Origin: JBDHTQ01 sp039808765
GTDB lineage: Bacteria; Pseudomonadota; Alphaproteobacteria; UBA2400
NCBI GenBank assembly: GCA_039808765.1
Contig: JBDHTQ010000009.1
Span: 1-64,000 of the forward strand
Length of the DNA stretch: 64,000 bases
Reading direction: 5' to 3'
Position numbers and translations under genes: made by a program. The notes beneath the pieces were generated by a model. That model searched no databases. It was given only the letters and a program-made list of their open reading frames with translations, and was not told the DNA's origin. Of the stretch, positions 47,005-57,337 are shown piece by piece (positions within the stretch are counted from its first letter, which is position 1; each line of letters starts with the position of its first letter).

Positions 47005-47442
47005 TTGTGATGTGTTATAACATCTTTGCCCATTTTTCTAGCCTGTTTGCGCAGTTATGAAGTGTTGTGAGGTCTGTATGACGATACATAATATGCAGTG
47101 TGCTTAATTCAGGGTATATTCAGATTACAGAGAGACGGTCAATTTAACCTCGTGCGTGCGTGGCGATTCGACAAAAGCCCCAGTTTGTCCGGCTTCTCCA
47201 TCGCAAAATAGTGAGACCGATATGGTCATAAACACTTAAAAGCACGCTCGGATGCACTAAAATTGATCAAAAAATGAGCGGGTGAGTGAATTTGTTCGTT
47301 TTTGTAGGCAAAAAAATCACGTCAAGTGCCTAAAATTACATCCAAGCCCATAAAAAAGCATTGTCATTCGTTTAAAATTAGAGCAAGTCAATAGTGTGCG
47401 CATTGAGCGCTAGGTGACAACATAAACAACAGGATTTGAGCT
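47005..47442. other. 438-bp divergent spacer between ubiA and HU genes
   Basis: No gene is supported. A 16-base imperfect palindrome, GATGT...ACATC at 47009-47024 around GTTATA, lies immediately ahead of the ubiA start and overlaps a -10-like TATAAC on the minus strand; it could be an operator. The HU side must carry a promoter, but I saw no convincing -35/-10 pair. The rest is AT-rich and featureless. Confidence 0.4.
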
Positions 47443-47742
47443 ATGGCTGAAGCAGCTGTTAAAGTACCAACCGTAACCCTTAAGCAAATTGCAGCAACCT
47501 TGGCAGAAGCCCAAGGGATTTCTAAAAAAGATGCCGTTGCTATTCTTGAAGCGTTCATCGCACAAGTTGGCAAGCACCTGAAGAAGGGCTACAAGATTCG
47601 CTTGAGTGGCTTGGGCATTTTTGTTGTGCGTAAGCGCCCGGCACGTACCGGTCGTAACCCTGCAACAGGTGAGCCAATCAAAATTAAAGCCAGCAAAAAA
47701 TTGGCTTTCCGCCCTGCAAAAGAACTGAAAGAATCTGTATAA
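47443..47742 (+). CDS. HU-family DNA-binding protein
   Basis: A 99-residue HU/IHF protein. Two N-terminal helices (LKQIAATLAEAQG, KKDAVAILEAFIAQVG) precede the beta-arm region RLSGLGIFVVRKRPARTGRN and the signature RNPATGEPIKIKASKK. It binds and bends DNA in the nucleoid. The N-terminus has an extra ten-residue Ala/Val extension compared with most HU. A strong terminator follows; it is a single-gene unit. Confidence 0.95.
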   Translation: MAEAAVKVPTVTLKQIAATLAEAQGISKKDAVAILEAFIAQVGKHLKKGYKIRLSGLGIFVVRKRPARTGRNPATGEPIKIKASKKLAFRPAKELKESV

Positions 47743-47764
47743 GATTCGTCTTAGTTGATCAAAA

Positions 47765-47793
47765 AAACCCGCTTCAAACGAAGCGGGTTTTTT
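47765..47793 (+). terminator. intrinsic terminator of the HU gene
   Basis: AAACCCGCTT (47765-47774) pairs perfectly with AAGCGGGTTT (47781-47790) around CAAACG, followed by further T residues. Confidence 0.9.
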
Positions 47794-47896
47794 ATTATGC
47801 GGAAAATATGGGTTTTTTGAGGAGGGTATTTTTTTGTTTCTGAAGTCATACAGTTTCATGTAGAAGAGAGGATGTTAGGCTTTTGAATGTAAGGGT

Positions 47897-49240
47897 ATGA
47901 TTCGTCGCGATTCTTTTCTTCTTCTACTGATTGTTGGTCTTTGCACTGGGGTTTCACTTTATAATCCCCTTGTCGCTTTGGCGGTGCTGTTTGTCGCAAG
48001 CACTACATGCATGGTGATGACAAAATCGTGGAATGATCCGGGCTATTTGTTGGCAACGCTTCTGTCTTTTTATATGATTATTGGTGGCGGGAATTTCTCT
48101 TCTTATCGCGGTGAAATTGAAACTGATTTCATGCAATTTTTGTTGGTGGGGGCACTTTGCCTTTTAACAGGCATGGGATGTGCACAAATGATTGTCGTCA
48201 AAAATTTGCAGTGGCCTATATTGCCTCGTTCTCCAACGTTATCAAGTCAAGATGCGACCTACTGGATAGGGGTCAGTGCTTTGCCGGGGTTGGCTGGAAT
48301 TGCAGGAATGCTGTTTACGTTGCCAACTCTACCACTGTTTGCGCCCTCTGCACGCTTTCTCTTGGCGCCGCAGTGGCAAGTATTGATTGAATGCTTGTTT
48401 GTTCCGATGATTCTTTCTTTGTGTGCTATGGCAGAGGATCGCGAAAAGAAAAGCGCATACAAAGCACAGGCAATATTTTTTCTTATTCTTTTGTCGTTGA
48501 CGGGCTATCGCGGTTGGGTGATTGAAGGGATTGGGTTGGCGACAATGGTTTGGTTGATGATCACGGTCAGCAAAAAGAAAAAATTTTTTGGTGTTGTGTT
48601 TGCGTTAATCGTCTCATTGGTTATTATTTTTTCTCTGGCATTGTTGCGCCGCCTGTTGGAAGTGGATCTGTATGCGCCAGCTGAATCCTTGCGTGTCCAT
48701 GGTGCTGAGAAATGGCCGCAGTTCTTTGCTCAAATTCATTTTGCTTTTCGTGAGTCACTTTATACCGCACAAACTTTGTGGCAACTGCATGATCCGACTA
48801 TTGAACATTCCTCATTATTTTTTGCCGATCTATGGACGCTATTGCCGGGTGTGCAGCCTGCAGCAGGAGATATACTGGCTCAGGCGTTTGGTCATGTCTT
48901 GGGTGGAGGATTGACTGCGGCGCTTCCGGGGGTGCTGTACTACGATTTTGGTTATGCCACGTTTTATCATCTTTTCTTCGCGGGTATTATGTTGGGTTGG
49001 GGATGGAAAAAAGTAGAAAAGTCGCGTTCAATTTTATTGGCAGCACTTTATTATTATGCCTTTTTTTCATTTTTGCACCTTTTTCATCGAGGTGCTTTAA
49101 AGCCCTCTTACTTTATTATTCCTATTCTTTTAGGATTGATATTATGCATGCGTGAGGGGTTTTACCGCTTTGCCCAAGCACCGGATTATCGGGGAATGAA
49201 TGACAGCAGCGCGCCTTTACTTGCTCACGCCGCTTCGTGA
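47897..49240 (+). CDS. Wzy-like polysaccharide polymerase
   Basis: A 447-residue polytopic membrane protein with ten or more hydrophobic segments, short N-terminal tail, a long periplasmic-type loop at about 255-315 (LYAPAESLRVHGAEKW, YTAQTLWQLHDPTIEHSS) and GGLTAALPGVLYYDFGYATF. This topology and the position beside glycosyltransferases fit O-antigen/exopolysaccharide repeat-unit polymerases (Wzy/EpsG-like), a family with little sequence conservation. Its 3' end overlaps the next GT2 gene by 41 bp. A ligase (WaaL-type) is the main alternative. Confidence 0.65.
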   Translation: MIRRDSFLLLLIVGLCTGVSLYNPLVALAVLFVASTTCMVMTKSWNDPGYLLATLLSFYMIIGGGNFSSYRGEIETDFMQFLLVGALCLLTGMGCAQMIVVKNLQWPILPRSPTLSSQDATYWIGVSALPGLAGIAGMLFTLPTLPLFAPSARFLLAPQWQVLIECLFVPMILSLCAMAEDREKKSAYKAQAIFFLILLSLTGYRGWVIEGIGLATMVWLMITVSKKKKFFGVVFALIVSLVIIFSLALLRRLLEVDLYAPAESLRVHGAEKWPQFFAQIHFAFRESLYTAQTLWQLHDPTIEHSSLFFADLWTLLPGVQPAAGDILAQAFGHVLGGGLTAALPGVLYYDFGYATFYHLFFAGIMLGWGWKKVEKSRSILLAALYYYAFFSFLHLFHRGALKPSYFIIPILLGLILCMREGFYRFAQAPDYRGMNDSSAPLLAHAAS

Positions 49241-50057
49241 TGAAGCGGGACGCTTTACGAGGTTATGTCAAGCTTTAGCTGCTCAGTCGTTAGCGATTGA
49301 GGGCTGGTTTCTCATTGAAAATAATAGTTGCGATGGCACCGTTGAATTGTGTGATCAGCTGCAGCCACAGGGCGCTATTAAACATATTTATGTTCGCCAC
49401 GAGCGCGATTCAATGTCCTATGAACTGGGGTTATCCTATGCGCAACGTATCGCTCGTGGGCTTTGTTGGGTGAGAGAAACTGTTGAGCTTACCCCGCAAG
49501 ACATTGTTGGTATCTTGGATGCTGATGTAATTCCTGCTGTGGAATATTATCAGGTTTTAATGCATGCATTTGAAAAATATCCAGCATTAGGATTAACCAG
49601 TGGTGTTGCATATCATGAGAATGGTAAAAGGATGGCATACGCTCCAGAATGGGTAATGGGAAACTGTCGTCTTTGGCGCGTGGCATGCCTTGATCAAACG
49701 GGATACATCATCGGTCCGGGTGCTGATGCACTCTGTCAAATTAAGGCAGAGGCGATGGGGTGGTGTACAGCCGTCCAGCGGAACGCAATCGTAACCTGTC
49801 GCCCACCCGGAGCGCGTGCTGGATATGCTTATTACGGGTATACCGCTTATTATCGTGGTGAAACAATCGGGTATGTTTTTATCCGGGCGCTTTATAACAT
49901 CCTGATCGGGCGTTTTGGATGTGGCCTGTTTTTGTTTTGCGGCTACTTGAACGCTTTCGTGCGGCGTTGCAAAAAAACACAAGATGTAGACATCATCAAT
50001 TATAGCCGCGCCAAATTGGTGCGTAAAATAGGCCGTTTTCTAAAGCGGATTAGCTAG
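49200..50057 (+). CDS. GT2 family glycosyltransferase
   Basis: A 285-residue GT-A fold glycosyltransferase. The N-terminal RLYLLTPLRDEAGRFTRLC and ENNSCDGT give the nucleotide-binding strand-loop; DIVGILDADVIPA is the DxD-like metal site near residue 100. The C-terminal region has a hydrophobic helix (FGCGLFLFCGYLNAF) suggesting membrane association. The ATG overlaps the Wzy-like gene by 41 bp, indicating coupling. The sugar is not predictable. Confidence 0.8.
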   Translation: MTAARLYLLTPLRDEAGRFTRLCQALAAQSLAIEGWFLIENNSCDGTVELCDQLQPQGAIKHIYVRHERDSMSYELGLSYAQRIARGLCWVRETVELTPQDIVGILDADVIPAVEYYQVLMHAFEKYPALGLTSGVAYHENGKRMAYAPEWVMGNCRLWRVACLDQTGYIIGPGADALCQIKAEAMGWCTAVQRNAIVTCRPPGARAGYAYYGYTAYYRGETIGYVFIRALYNILIGRFGCGLFLFCGYLNAFVRRCKKTQDVDIINYSRAKLVRKIGRFLKRIS

Positions 50058-50059
50058 CA

Positions 50060-51265
50060 TTAATGGGGTGCAACCAGGCTATGGTAGCAAGCCAGCAAAT
50101 TATTTTTCGAATGATGCCATGCTAAGTCATCTAAACGTTTTATGGCGTTTTGTTTTAAGCACTCCCGTACATCGTGGTGATCAATTAGATGGATCAAAGC
50201 TGCACATAATGCTTCTACTGAATCATTCTCTGCACATAAACCAGCGTTTTCTGCATCACAAATCGTTTGGGTAAGGGGGGGGTAGACAAAGGGAATGTTC
50301 ATTGCAATATATTCGAGTGTTTTGTTGAGTGTGATTAAATCAGTATAGGTGTTTTTTGCATCAGGAATAATCGCGATATCAAAAGAACGATAGGCAGATA
50401 TCAGCTCATCGCCACTGACAAAACCTTTAAAAATAACAGTGCTCGCCAGATTGAATTTTAAAACATTGTGTTTTACCTGTGCCAGTTCAGGCCCGTCGCC
50501 CACAATAATCATTTTAAAAGGCAGGGCTGGTTTTTTTTCTTTTAAAAGCCGGGCAATCTCGATTAAACGAGCGCCTCCATCCTGAGAGCCTAAAATCCCG
50601 ACGTAGCCAATAACGGGGGGCTGTGAAGTATATGTATTGTTCTTATGATGGCATGCAGCTGGAAAAAAGCTATCGGGGGTATGGCGAACAATAAAAATTT
50701 TCTGAGGGTCAATTTTTCCGCGTGTTTGTGCAACATGATGAAACGATTCATTTGGAACAATGACGCGATCCGCACAGCGATATGTTTGTTTTTCAAGCCA
50801 AAACATGAAGGCGGTTATTTTGCTAAAAAAACGGGGTTTACGGGTAAATTTTGAAGCATACAATTCGGGACAGACATCGTGTTGATCATACACCACGCTT
50901 GCGCCAAATTGCTTTAATAACCAAGCAATGATAAAAAATAAATCTGGGGGATTGCAGATTTGAACGATCCGTAATCGATGGCGGCATTGTAAATAGAGGC
51001 CGAGTAAGAAGGTTGATAAAAAGAGGGTTGTGTATTCGCAAATAAAACCACCTAACCCAACGCCCTCAAAGGGTTGCCAAAAGCGATAGACGTGAATGTT
51101 GTTTTGCTGGTCATAAAATTTTTTAAAACCCTTCGTGCGGGGACAAATGATGTGGACTGTGTATCCGTTTTGTGCCAATGCACAGGCTTCTTGCCAAACG
51201 CGACGATCTGCAGGGACGGGCAAGTTGGCAACTAAAATCAAAATGTTTGCTGAAGGGGGCGGCAT
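50060..51265 (-). CDS. GT4 family glycosyltransferase
   Basis: A 401-residue GT-B glycosyltransferase with ANILILVANLPVPADRRVWQ at the N-terminus, a central FVRHTPDSFFPAA, then PPVIGYVGILGSQDGGARLI and the C-terminal donor-binding domain (FKGFVSGDELISAYRSFDIAI, NKTLEYIAMNIPFVYPP). It resembles retaining GT4 enzymes of exopolysaccharide assembly. I choose ATG 51265; the frame reaches GTG 51382 but the extra 39 residues are low-quality sequence. The stop is two bases from the stop of the convergent GT2 gene. Confidence 0.83.
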   Translation of the reverse strand: MPPPSANILILVANLPVPADRRVWQEACALAQNGYTVHIICPRTKGFKKFYDQQNNIHVYRFWQPFEGVGLGGFICEYTTLFLSTFLLGLYLQCRHRLRIVQICNPPDLFFIIAWLLKQFGASVVYDQHDVCPELYASKFTRKPRFFSKITAFMFWLEKQTYRCADRVIVPNESFHHVAQTRGKIDPQKIFIVRHTPDSFFPAACHHKNNTYTSQPPVIGYVGILGSQDGGARLIEIARLLKEKKPALPFKMIIVGDGPELAQVKHNVLKFNLASTVIFKGFVSGDELISAYRSFDIAIIPDAKNTYTDLITLNKTLEYIAMNIPFVYPPLTQTICDAENAGLCAENDSVEALCAALIHLIDHHDVRECLKQNAIKRLDDLAWHHSKNNLLACYHSLVAPH

Positions 51266-51446
51266 TTTTTCATGGATTTCATGTGGGTGCTGGCACCATA
51301 ACCCAGTTTTATTACTGGATGCAACCCATCGTCGTAAATTCTTAAAACAGCCGCATGTTTTTAACAAAAGAGTAATAATCACACGCGTATCTTAAGACGA
51401 ATCGGAAGATGAAGTTTTTTAAAACGCTTTCGGCGGGAGATGGGAA

Positions 51447-52394
51447 ATGCAAAAAATTGCTGTCGGAGTGATCACCTTTCAACGCCCGCTGGAGCTTGAG
51501 CGACTGTTAGACGGTATTGCGCGACAACATTTTACTGTCGTAGCGCCTCAGCCTGAGGTTACCGTGGTCGTGGTTGACAATGCGACGCAAGGCAGTGCAC
51601 GAGCGGTATGCGACCAAGCGATACAGCGTCATGGTCTTAAAATTTCCTATATCTTTGAACCGAAGCAGAGCATTCCCGTGGCGCGCAATCGGGTGCTCGA
51701 CAGCTTGCCGGATGGATGTGAGGGGGTTGTTTGGGTTGATGATGATGAGGTGCCCGCGACCAATTGGCTGGAAGCATTGATTTCAACGTATAAGGCGAGC
51801 GGTGCAGATATTATTTTGGGTGCGATTGAGGGGGTGCTGCCTGAGGGTGCACCGGAATGGGTGCGCAAGGGTGGTTTTTTCAATCGTCGACGTTTTGTTG
51901 ACCGAGCCTCGTTTAGTGAGGGGGCAACCAATAATTGTTTGATGGTTGTCGATTCTATTCGTCAACACGGTTTGCGCTTTGATGAAAATTTGCGCTACGC
52001 TGGGGGCACAGATACGCTTTTTTTCAAAGTAGCCGATGTCAAAGGTTTGCGCATGGTATGGTCGTCCAAGGCGCTTGTGTATGACCACATTCGTCTTGAA
52101 CGCACTAATCTTAAATGGCTTCTGCATCGCCATTTTCGCTCCGGGGTAAGTCTGGCCATCGCAGATTGGCATGCAAGCGGCGTTTTGGGGGGAGGGCGTC
52201 GTTTTGGGATGGGAGTCTACAAAATTATACAGGGACTGCTTAACCTTCCTGTCGGTTTCGAAGGAATGCATGAAATGGCACGCACATTAATGTTTTTTTC
52301 GCGCGGATGCGGGATGATTGTGGGTTTAATGGGTTATCGGTTGAACGAGTTCAAGCCTGAGCGTTCGCCGGTCGGGACTGAAAAAAACAGTTAG
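51447..52394 (+). CDS. GT2 family glycosyltransferase
   Basis: A 315-residue inverting GT-A glycosyltransferase. IAVGVITFQRPLELERLLDG opens the fold; the metal site is GVVWVDDDEVPATN near residue 95-108, and SEGATNNCLMVVDSIRQHG with the acceptor-side RYAGGTDTLFFKVAD follows. No membrane segments are strong. The ATG has GGCGGGAGA upstream. It is divergent from the GT4 gene and may share a control region with it. Confidence 0.83.
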   Translation: MQKIAVGVITFQRPLELERLLDGIARQHFTVVAPQPEVTVVVVDNATQGSARAVCDQAIQRHGLKISYIFEPKQSIPVARNRVLDSLPDGCEGVVWVDDDEVPATNWLEALISTYKASGADIILGAIEGVLPEGAPEWVRKGGFFNRRRFVDRASFSEGATNNCLMVVDSIRQHGLRFDENLRYAGGTDTLFFKVADVKGLRMVWSSKALVYDHIRLERTNLKWLLHRHFRSGVSLAIADWHASGVLGGGRRFGMGVYKIIQGLLNLPVGFEGMHEMARTLMFFSRGCGMIVGLMGYRLNEFKPERSPVGTEKNS

Positions 52395-52453
52395 CATTTT
52401 TTAGCAATTCCGTTCGGCTATATTTCAACATCAAACTGCCGCAATCGTTAGCT

Positions 52454-55400
52454 TTATTGCCCAGCTAAATTGCGTAAGCTGCGTCCGATCATCGCGAGCA
52501 TTGATAAATCAAATTGTGGTGTGCTTTGTACCTCTTTCAATAAAATATCACAGCGCGACAAGATTGCAGCATGGTCAGCGAGCCATGATGTGAAATTGCC
52601 CTGATTTTGCGTGAGAATACAAACAGAAATCTTTTGTTGCCAAGCGTAAAGATCTTCGACTAGCGCCAATGCTTCTTGTCTCTGCCAGTGGTTAGAGAAG
52701 TTAAGAGCAATTGTTTTTTGGCGTAAAGAATCCAATGCAAAGTGTTGGCCAACAGTGTAGTAAATGCCCGCAGACTGGGCCAACGAGCGATTGGCTTGTT
52801 TGGCAACAATTAAAATATCTAAGCCGTTTGAAAGAAAATCCAATGAGACAGTTTTTTGCGCAATGTCAGCGGGCAGGCCTTGTTGCTGAAGTGTTTCCTG
52901 AACTTGCTGTAAGCGTGTGAGTGAGTCGGGCGGTAAAATCTGATCCTTTAATTCAATCAGCTCTTGAATGTCGCGCACCAACTCGTTTTGTGTTTCGGAC
53001 ATTTGAATTGGTCGTTTCAACATTTTCAGTAAGGCATTGGTGGTGCGTGCGACGAAGGTTTGACTACGTATGAGTAAGTCAATTTGCAGACTATTGGCGA
53101 TCACGGTGTCCAGTTTTTCAATGCTGCGCCAGTACAACGGTAAGCTGAAAACATGCCGAACGATAACATACGCCCGCAATACATCGGCAATGCTATGGCC
53201 TGTGCGTTCAGACAATCCATGCACAAAAGTTGGCCCCATTCTGTTCACGACATTGTTGGCCAGAACGGTGGTAATGATTTCACGTCGTAAGCGATGGTTA
53301 CGAATGGCACGCAGGTAGGGCTCGCGCATTGGCTTGGGAAAGTATTGGCGCAAATCAGCTTCCAGTGTCAAATCATCGGGCAAATCAGAGATCACGATAT
53401 CGTCACATAAGGCAAGCTTGGCATGAGCAAGCAAAATTGCAATTTCAGGACGAGTTAAACCTTCACCTGCCTGCGCACGTTGAAGTAATTGATCATCCGT
53501 GGGTAAAAAAGAAACAACGCGATCCAGACGACTTTCTTTTTCCCACATGCGAATTAATCGTGCATGGGCTTCAAGCGAGGCGGCCGCTTGTTTGTGCTCA
53601 AGTGTGATGATTTCAGTTTGCAGATAATTGTTGCGCAAAACAAGCGCAGCCACATCTTCTGTCATGCCGGAAAGCAGCTCATTTCTTTGCGCCATTGTTA
53701 ACGCACCAGTGGATAATTCGGCTTGTAAGGCAATCTTGATATTCACCTCATGGTCGGATGTGTCGACGCCTGCTGAGTTGTCAATGGCATCCGAGTTAAT
53801 TGCGATTCCTTCATGAGCGAGCTCAATACGGGCGCGGGCGGTGATGCCGAGGTTTGCTCCTTCGCCAATTACTTTTGCGCGTACTTCATTTGCATTTACG
53901 CGCACGCCATCGTTCGCGCGATCGCTGGCATCGGCGTGACTTTCATCGGTTGCTTTAATATAAGTGCCAATGCCCCCGAGATACATTAAATCGACATCAG
54001 CGCGTAAAATCGCGCGGATGAGCTGATTGGGAGAAATACGATCGCCACTCAGCCCTAATACGTTGCGGATGGCTTGCGTGAGTTCAATAAATTTTGCTGA
54101 TCGTTCAAAAACACCCCCCCCTGCAGAAATCAGCTGGGGATTGTAATCTGACCATTGGCTGCCCGGAAGTTTGAAGAGTCGTTCACGCTCCATAAAGCTG
54201 GCAGCAGCATCGGGTTGCGGATCAATAAAAATATGCTTGTGGTTAAACGCTGCGACCAAGAGCGTAACGCGTGAGCGCAGCATTCCGTTGCCGAACACAT
54301 CCCCGGCCATATCACCAATGCCGACGCACGTGAAGGGCTCAACCTGAATGTTGCGCTCTTTCTCACGGAAATGACGTTTGACGGATTCCCACGCCCCGCG
54401 TGCCGTAATGCCCATCTCTTTGTGGTCATAACCCGCCGAGCCACCGGATGCGAATGCGTCGCCGAGCCAGAAGCCATATTCAAGGGACAAGCTGTTGGCA
54501 ATGTCTGAAAAACGCGCTGTTCCCTTGTCTGCCGCGACAACGAGATAAGGGTCTTCGCCATCGTGGCGAACCACATTGGGTAGAGCGGCAATGCCATCAA
54601 GTGTCCGGTTATCGGTGAGATCAAGGAGTCCACGGATAAATGTTTTATAGCAGGATACAACTTCTTCTTTTTCTTGCGTGGGAGGTAGTGGCAAGCGTTT
54701 GCAGAAAAACCCACCCTTTGATCCAACAGGAACAATTACGGCATTTTTAACCATTTGAGCCTTCATAAGCCCCAGAACTTCGGTGCGAAAATCATCACGC
54801 CGATCAGACCAGCGGATGCCGCCGCGGGCTACTTTTCCCCCACGCAGATGGATGCCCTCAACTTCAGGACTATACACCCAAATTTCAGCATAGGGGCGAG
54901 GCAGTGGAAGATCCAGAATTTTACCGCTTTCAATCTTGAACGAGATGTAGGGCTTGAACTGCTCATTATTCATGCGCTGATAATAGTTGGTGCGCAACGT
55001 AGATGTGATGAGATTAAGATAGCGGCGCAGAACGTCATCTTCTGTAAAGGATGTGATTTTCTCAATATCGGCTTCAATTGCCTTGATCACACTTAATTGT
55101 TTATCCTGAGCGTTTGGTGTTGAATCCGGTTGTTGTGCGGGATCAAAACGAACATGAAAAAGCTGCACCAGTTTTGCTGTAATGTGCGGATAGTTGGCAA
55201 GTGTATCGCAAATCAGGGATGGGGTCGCCATAAAGCCGATTTGTTGCAAATAACGAGCATAAGCACGCATAATCGTTACTTCGCGACTGTTGAGGCCGGG
55301 GGTGATCAGTAATTGATTGAAGCGATCGTCTTCAAGCGCACGTTTCCAAAGCAGGTGGAAAGCCTCTAGAAAATTTGCTTCAACCCGTACCAGATCAATA

Positions 55401-57277
55401 GGCTGACCGTTTTTTGTTTGCGCGAGTAATTCATGCACCCATACTTTTCCGTGTTCTTTGGGCCTGATGGTAAACGGCACTTCAGAAATAAGGCGCAGCG
55501 ACATGTTTTCCAGGCGGGGAACGATGTCTGAAAGTGCAACGGCCGTATCTTTGTGAAAAAGACGAATTTGCAAGCTGTCGGGGGCATTTGCAATGGGGTG
55601 GAGGCTGAGAGCCATTTCCCCACTTATGTTGATGTTTTCGATATATGATATATCGTCCGCTGCACGTTCAGGCATCACAATTGAGCGATAAGCGGTGGTA
55701 AAGGCATCAGCATAACGACGCCGTAGCGGCAAACTTTTTTCGCGCCCGTGGCGTGTAACCAAGGCATCCATAAGGAGATCGTCCCAGCCGCGGGCAGCAT
55801 TGATGATTTGTTGTTCCAGTGAATCCGTGTCAGGTACACTCGACATGGCTGAAAGATTAATTAAAATTTGCACGCGTACGAGTGGGCTATCGCTAAGCGT
55901 GCTGACAAACGATTGTAGCTTTCCATTGAAGCCGTTTTCAAGGATGCGGGTAAACTCTTGTCGCATCTGCGTGTCGAAACGTTCGCGTGGCGTAAAAACA
56001 AGGCACGATGCATACCGGTTAAACGGATCGACCCAAACGAACAGGGCCGTACGGACACGGTCCGCCAGCATAAGAATGCCTTTTGAAATGCGAAACAAAT
56101 TTGCTTCGTCAATTTGAAAGAGGTCGTCACGGGGATAGTTATTGAGAATATGGATCAGGGCCTTACCGTTATGGCTGCTTGGTTCCAGCTTGGACATGGC
56201 CACAATGCGATCAACTTTTTTGCGCAACCACGGCACATTTTGTGCAATTGTGCTGTACGCAATTGATGTAAATAAACCGAGAAAAAGATGGAGTCCCGCC
56301 AAGCGACCATCCTCATGAAATCGCCGTATCCCTACCAAATCAAATGGAGATGCGCGATGCACTGTCGAACGGGCTTGCATTTTATTGACAAATAAAAGCT
56401 CGGGTGCGCTGATGTAGTGCTGAATAGTCGTGGGCAGGGTATCAAATCTGCTCAAACCGTTGATAACTACCAATTCGCTTGAGCGCATAAGACCGCGTTC
56501 AGCATTCGGGTCGGATTCGAGTCGTGCGCCGTCTTCGCTCAAATTGTAATTACGGCATCCCAAAAACACGAAGTGATCATTCATCCAACTGCAGAATGCG
56601 AGGGTTTCATCCTTGTCCTGTGCGCTGAGGTTTTTAAGCGATGTTGACTCAATGCTGGCACGCGCCGAGGCAAGTGCTTTAAGCATCGCCGGCCAGTCGG
56701 CAACAGACAGCTGCACATCTTTCAGCACATTGAGGAGTGTCGCTTGAATGGTGGCTAAAACGTCTTCCGGTTGGCGTTCAAACGAAGCATGCACCCATGA
56801 TTCGCGTTCCACATGTTTTTCATCCTGATTCTCACTGAGGCTCAAGAGGTTTCCTGCCTCGTCACGGTGAGCAAAAATAACCGGGTGCTGCAAGAGGTGA
56901 ATCGTTAAACCTTGGCGCGTTAAAGCTTCAGCCGTAGAGTCAATAATAAAAGGAATGTCAGGCAAGACCATTTCAACGTGAGTGGCATCTTGTCGCCAAT
57001 TGCTTTCCTGCATGGGGGGATTATAGACATTTATTTTTGGCTCTGGTTTGCGATACTTCTGAACCCACTGCCACATTCCTTGAATGCGCTGACGGTGAGA
57101 TTCTTCCGAACTGCCAAGAAGGTCTTCTTCTGACACGTGATGATAAAATTTTGTTACAAACAAAGCAAAACTGGGCTTTAAAGCTTCGGGTACATTGGTA
57201 CAGCTCTTTTGGATCAGATCGAGCAGTCTTATTTTTGGCATGGGTTGAGAAGATGCTTCAATCTCTAGTTCTGACAT
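52454..57277 (-). CDS. NAD-dependent glutamate dehydrogenase, large type
   Basis: A 1607-residue NAD-GDH of the 180-kDa class found in alphaproteobacteria, pseudomonads and actinobacteria. It has an N-terminal regulatory region with ACT-like repeats, and a central catalytic domain with VVAADKGTARFSDIANSLS, GIRWSDRRDDFRTEVLGLM, KNAVIVPVGSKGGFF and CVGIGDMAGDVFGNGML. The C-terminal domain (VIGEGANLGITARARIELA, RMGPTFVHGLSERTG) is also intact. It oxidatively deaminates glutamate to 2-oxoglutarate, feeding the TCA cycle. GGAG precedes the ATG. Single-gene unit. Confidence 0.96.
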   Translation of the reverse strand: MSELEIEASSQPMPKIRLLDLIQKSCTNVPEALKPSFALFVTKFYHHVSEEDLLGSSEESHRQRIQGMWQWVQKYRKPEPKINVYNPPMQESNWRQDATHVEMVLPDIPFIIDSTAEALTRQGLTIHLLQHPVIFAHRDEAGNLLSLSENQDEKHVERESWVHASFERQPEDVLATIQATLLNVLKDVQLSVADWPAMLKALASARASIESTSLKNLSAQDKDETLAFCSWMNDHFVFLGCRNYNLSEDGARLESDPNAERGLMRSSELVVINGLSRFDTLPTTIQHYISAPELLFVNKMQARSTVHRASPFDLVGIRRFHEDGRLAGLHLFLGLFTSIAYSTIAQNVPWLRKKVDRIVAMSKLEPSSHNGKALIHILNNYPRDDLFQIDEANLFRISKGILMLADRVRTALFVWVDPFNRYASCLVFTPRERFDTQMRQEFTRILENGFNGKLQSFVSTLSDSPLVRVQILINLSAMSSVPDTDSLEQQIINAARGWDDLLMDALVTRHGREKSLPLRRRYADAFTTAYRSIVMPERAADDISYIENINISGEMALSLHPIANAPDSLQIRLFHKDTAVALSDIVPRLENMSLRLISEVPFTIRPKEHGKVWVHELLAQTKNGQPIDLVRVEANFLEAFHLLWKRALEDDRFNQLLITPGLNSREVTIMRAYARYLQQIGFMATPSLICDTLANYPHITAKLVQLFHVRFDPAQQPDSTPNAQDKQLSVIKAIEADIEKITSFTEDDVLRRYLNLITSTLRTNYYQRMNNEQFKPYISFKIESGKILDLPLPRPYAEIWVYSPEVEGIHLRGGKVARGGIRWSDRRDDFRTEVLGLMKAQMVKNAVIVPVGSKGGFFCKRLPLPPTQEKEEVVSCYKTFIRGLLDLTDNRTLDGIAALPNVVRHDGEDPYLVVAADKGTARFSDIANSLSLEYGFWLGDAFASGGSAGYDHKEMGITARGAWESVKRHFREKERNIQVEPFTCVGIGDMAGDVFGNGMLRSRVTLLVAAFNHKHIFIDPQPDAAASFMERERLFKLPGSQWSDYNPQLISAGGGVFERSAKFIELTQAIRNVLGLSGDRISPNQLIRAILRADVDLMYLGGIGTYIKATDESHADASDRANDGVRVNANEVRAKVIGEGANLGITARARIELAHEGIAINSDAIDNSAGVDTSDHEVNIKIALQAELSTGALTMAQRNELLSGMTEDVAALVLRNNYLQTEIITLEHKQAAASLEAHARLIRMWEKESRLDRVVSFLPTDDQLLQRAQAGEGLTRPEIAILLAHAKLALCDDIVISDLPDDLTLEADLRQYFPKPMREPYLRAIRNHRLRREIITTVLANNVVNRMGPTFVHGLSERTGHSIADVLRAYVIVRHVFSLPLYWRSIEKLDTVIANSLQIDLLIRSQTFVARTTNALLKMLKRPIQMSETQNELVRDIQELIELKDQILPPDSLTRLQQVQETLQQQGLPADIAQKTVSLDFLSNGLDILIVAKQANRSLAQSAGIYYTVGQHFALDSLRQKTIALNFSNHWQRQEALALVEDLYAWQQKISVCILTQNQGNFTSWLADHAAILSRCDILLKEVQSTPQFDLSMLAMIGRSLRNLAGQ

Positions 57278-57337
57278 TTTAACCGAACTCCTGATTTTTT
57301 ATCACATGTTGTTGGGGGCGGTGTGGTGGATAATAAC

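Noticed and set aside
53628..55312. Small plus-strand frames opposite NAD-GDH
   Set aside because: They are antisense shadows of a 1607-codon gene with complete catalytic motifs.
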